DNA from: Candidatus Wallbacteria bacterium
GTDB lineage: Bacteria > Muiribacteriota > JAQTZZ01
Assembly (NCBI GenBank): GCA_028687545.1
Contig: JAQTZZ010000102.1
Span: forward strand, 1 to 5,147
Reading direction: 5' to 3'
Length of the DNA: 5,147 nucleotides
Of the stretch, positions 4,675 through 5,147 are shown in pieces. Every line of letters starts with the position of its first letter. Positions within the stretch are counted from its first letter, which is position 1. The position numbers and the translations under genes are program-made. Under the pieces are notes generated by a model. The model was not told the DNA's origin. It saw only the letters and a list, made by a program, of their open reading frames with translations, and ran no database searches.

Positions 4675-5016
4675 ATGGAGAAACATTCCTGGGTCAAGGA
4701 TTTTTCAGTTGCTGTAACTGTCTGCGATACCAGAGGGACCATTCTTGAGATGAACGAAAAAGCCTGCCGGACGTTTGAGAAGTACTCGGGGGGAAATCTG
4801 CTCGGAGCTGATCTTTTCGACTGCCATCCGGAACCTGCCAGGACAAAACTGAAGGAACTGATGAAGTCCAGGGCCGCAAATATCTATACTATTGAAAAAA
4901 ATGGTGTGAAAAAACTGATTTACCAGGCTCCCTGGTTTTCAGAGGGTGAGTTTTCCGGATATGTTGAAATGTCTCTGGAAATACCGTTTGAAGTGCCGAA
5001 TTTTGTTCGAAAATAG
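4675..5016 (+). CDS. Single-domain PAS protein
   Basis: The 113-residue protein is one PAS domain and little else. AVTVCDTRGTILEMNEKACRTF (13-34) is the typical opening beta hairpin and first helix. GADLFDCHPEPARTKLKELM (44-63) is the F-helix region with a DCHP motif (49-52). YTIEKNGVKKLIYQAPWF (71-88) and GYVEMSLEIP (95-104) form the final strands. PAS domains bind small ligands or cofactors (haem, flavin, metabolites) or mediate dimerisation. No kinase, cyclase or DNA-binding part is attached, so it would act in the cytoplasm through a separate partner or as a stand-alone sensor. The DCHP motif also occurs, as I recall, in PAS domains of DUF438-type proteins. The start is secure, with AAGGAG 5 nt upstream. 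The gene diverges from the GNAT gene and its TAG stop abuts the stop of the next gene. Confidence 0.9.
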   Translation: MEKHSWVKDFSVAVTVCDTRGTILEMNEKACRTFEKYSGGNLLGADLFDCHPEPARTKLKELMKSRAANIYTIEKNGVKKLIYQAPWFSEGEFSGYVEMSLEIPFEVPNFVRK

Positions 5017-5147
5017 TTAAAATGCAATCTTGAAGACCAGTTTTTTCACCTGCAGAGGTTCTGATACAGCCAGGCATGGCTGATGAGCATCCCAGGGGTA
5101 GAAAACAGCAAATTCACCGGTTCTGAGTATCAGTTCAGTGCAATTTT
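5017..5147 (-). CDS. YhcH/YjgK/YiaL (DUF386) family protein, C-terminal part only
   Basis: Reading the minus strand from the right edge gives 42 residues and a TAA at 5019-5017; the N-terminal part lies outside the window. The visible end, LILRTGEFAVFYPWDAHQPCLA followed by VKKLVFKIAF, matches the closing signature of YhcH/YjgK/YiaL proteins: GxFaiFfPxDaHxP, then a VKKvVvKv strand. These are cupin-like beta-barrel proteins of about 150 residues, linked to sugar metabolism (sialic acid or other keto-sugar use; some annotated as the beta-galactosidase beta subunit). The His in DAHQP is a conserved family position thought to help form a metal site. The gene is convergent with the PAS gene with no space between the two stops. 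The family call rests on this short end and is fairly sure; the substrate is not. Confidence 0.85.
   Translation of the reverse strand, partial: NCTELILRTGEFAVFYPWDAHQPCLAVSEPLQVKKLVFKIAF

Noticed and set aside
4630-4686. Upstream ATG at 4686 as the GNAT start
   Set aside because: It would overlap the PAS start, ribosome site and promoter and add 19 residues with no family likeness. The ATG at 4629 is more sensible.
4889-5077. Minus-strand open frame across the end of the PAS gene
   Set aside because: It is a shadow. The YhcH-family frame in another register explains 5017-5147, and the PAS gene explains the rest.

Overview
The window reads as an ordinary chromosomal stretch from a diderm bacterium with moderate G+C content. 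Pseudopilins, a lipoprotein signal and a Sec signal peptide point to an envelope with exported parts. The mix of class III pseudopilins, a TPR lipoprotein, a secreted M30/M6-type peptidase relative and a single-domain PAS protein recalls deep-branching candidate phyla of the Wallbacteria/Riflebacteria kind. That placement is a guess from gene content only.

Left part (1-3590), all on the minus strand. In transcription order it holds a secreted peptidase-like protein (3590-2115), a TPR lipoprotein starting 1 nt after it (2113-1490), a canonical pseudopilin with its own good promoter (1401-868), and a second pseudopilin (466 to beyond the left edge). A roughly 400-nt noncoding stretch separates the two pseudopilin genes. 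It is filled with a compact array of hairpins, including two 90-nt direct-repeat units whose stems differ by paired compensatory changes. This array is the most unusual non-coding structure in the window. The most unusual protein is the peptidase relative: its fold landmarks are present, but every position expected to bind zinc or catalyse is replaced, so it looks like a pseudo-enzyme. The four genes together suggest an envelope or surface locus, but no pathway can be named.

Right part (3591-5147), small housekeeping-type genes packed tightly. A small membrane protein on the plus strand (3702-3905) overlaps tail-to-tail with a GNAT acetyltransferase on the minus strand (4629-3835). A 45-nt divergent gap carries back-to-back promoter elements and a perfect 14-bp palindrome, then a single-domain PAS protein runs on the plus strand (4675-5016). 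Its stop codon directly abuts the stop codon of a minus-strand YhcH/YjgK/YiaL (DUF386) family gene that enters from the right edge (5017-5147). That last gene is short within the window but its C-terminal motif is recognisable.

I saw no tRNA, rRNA, CRISPR array, insertion sequence or integrase.
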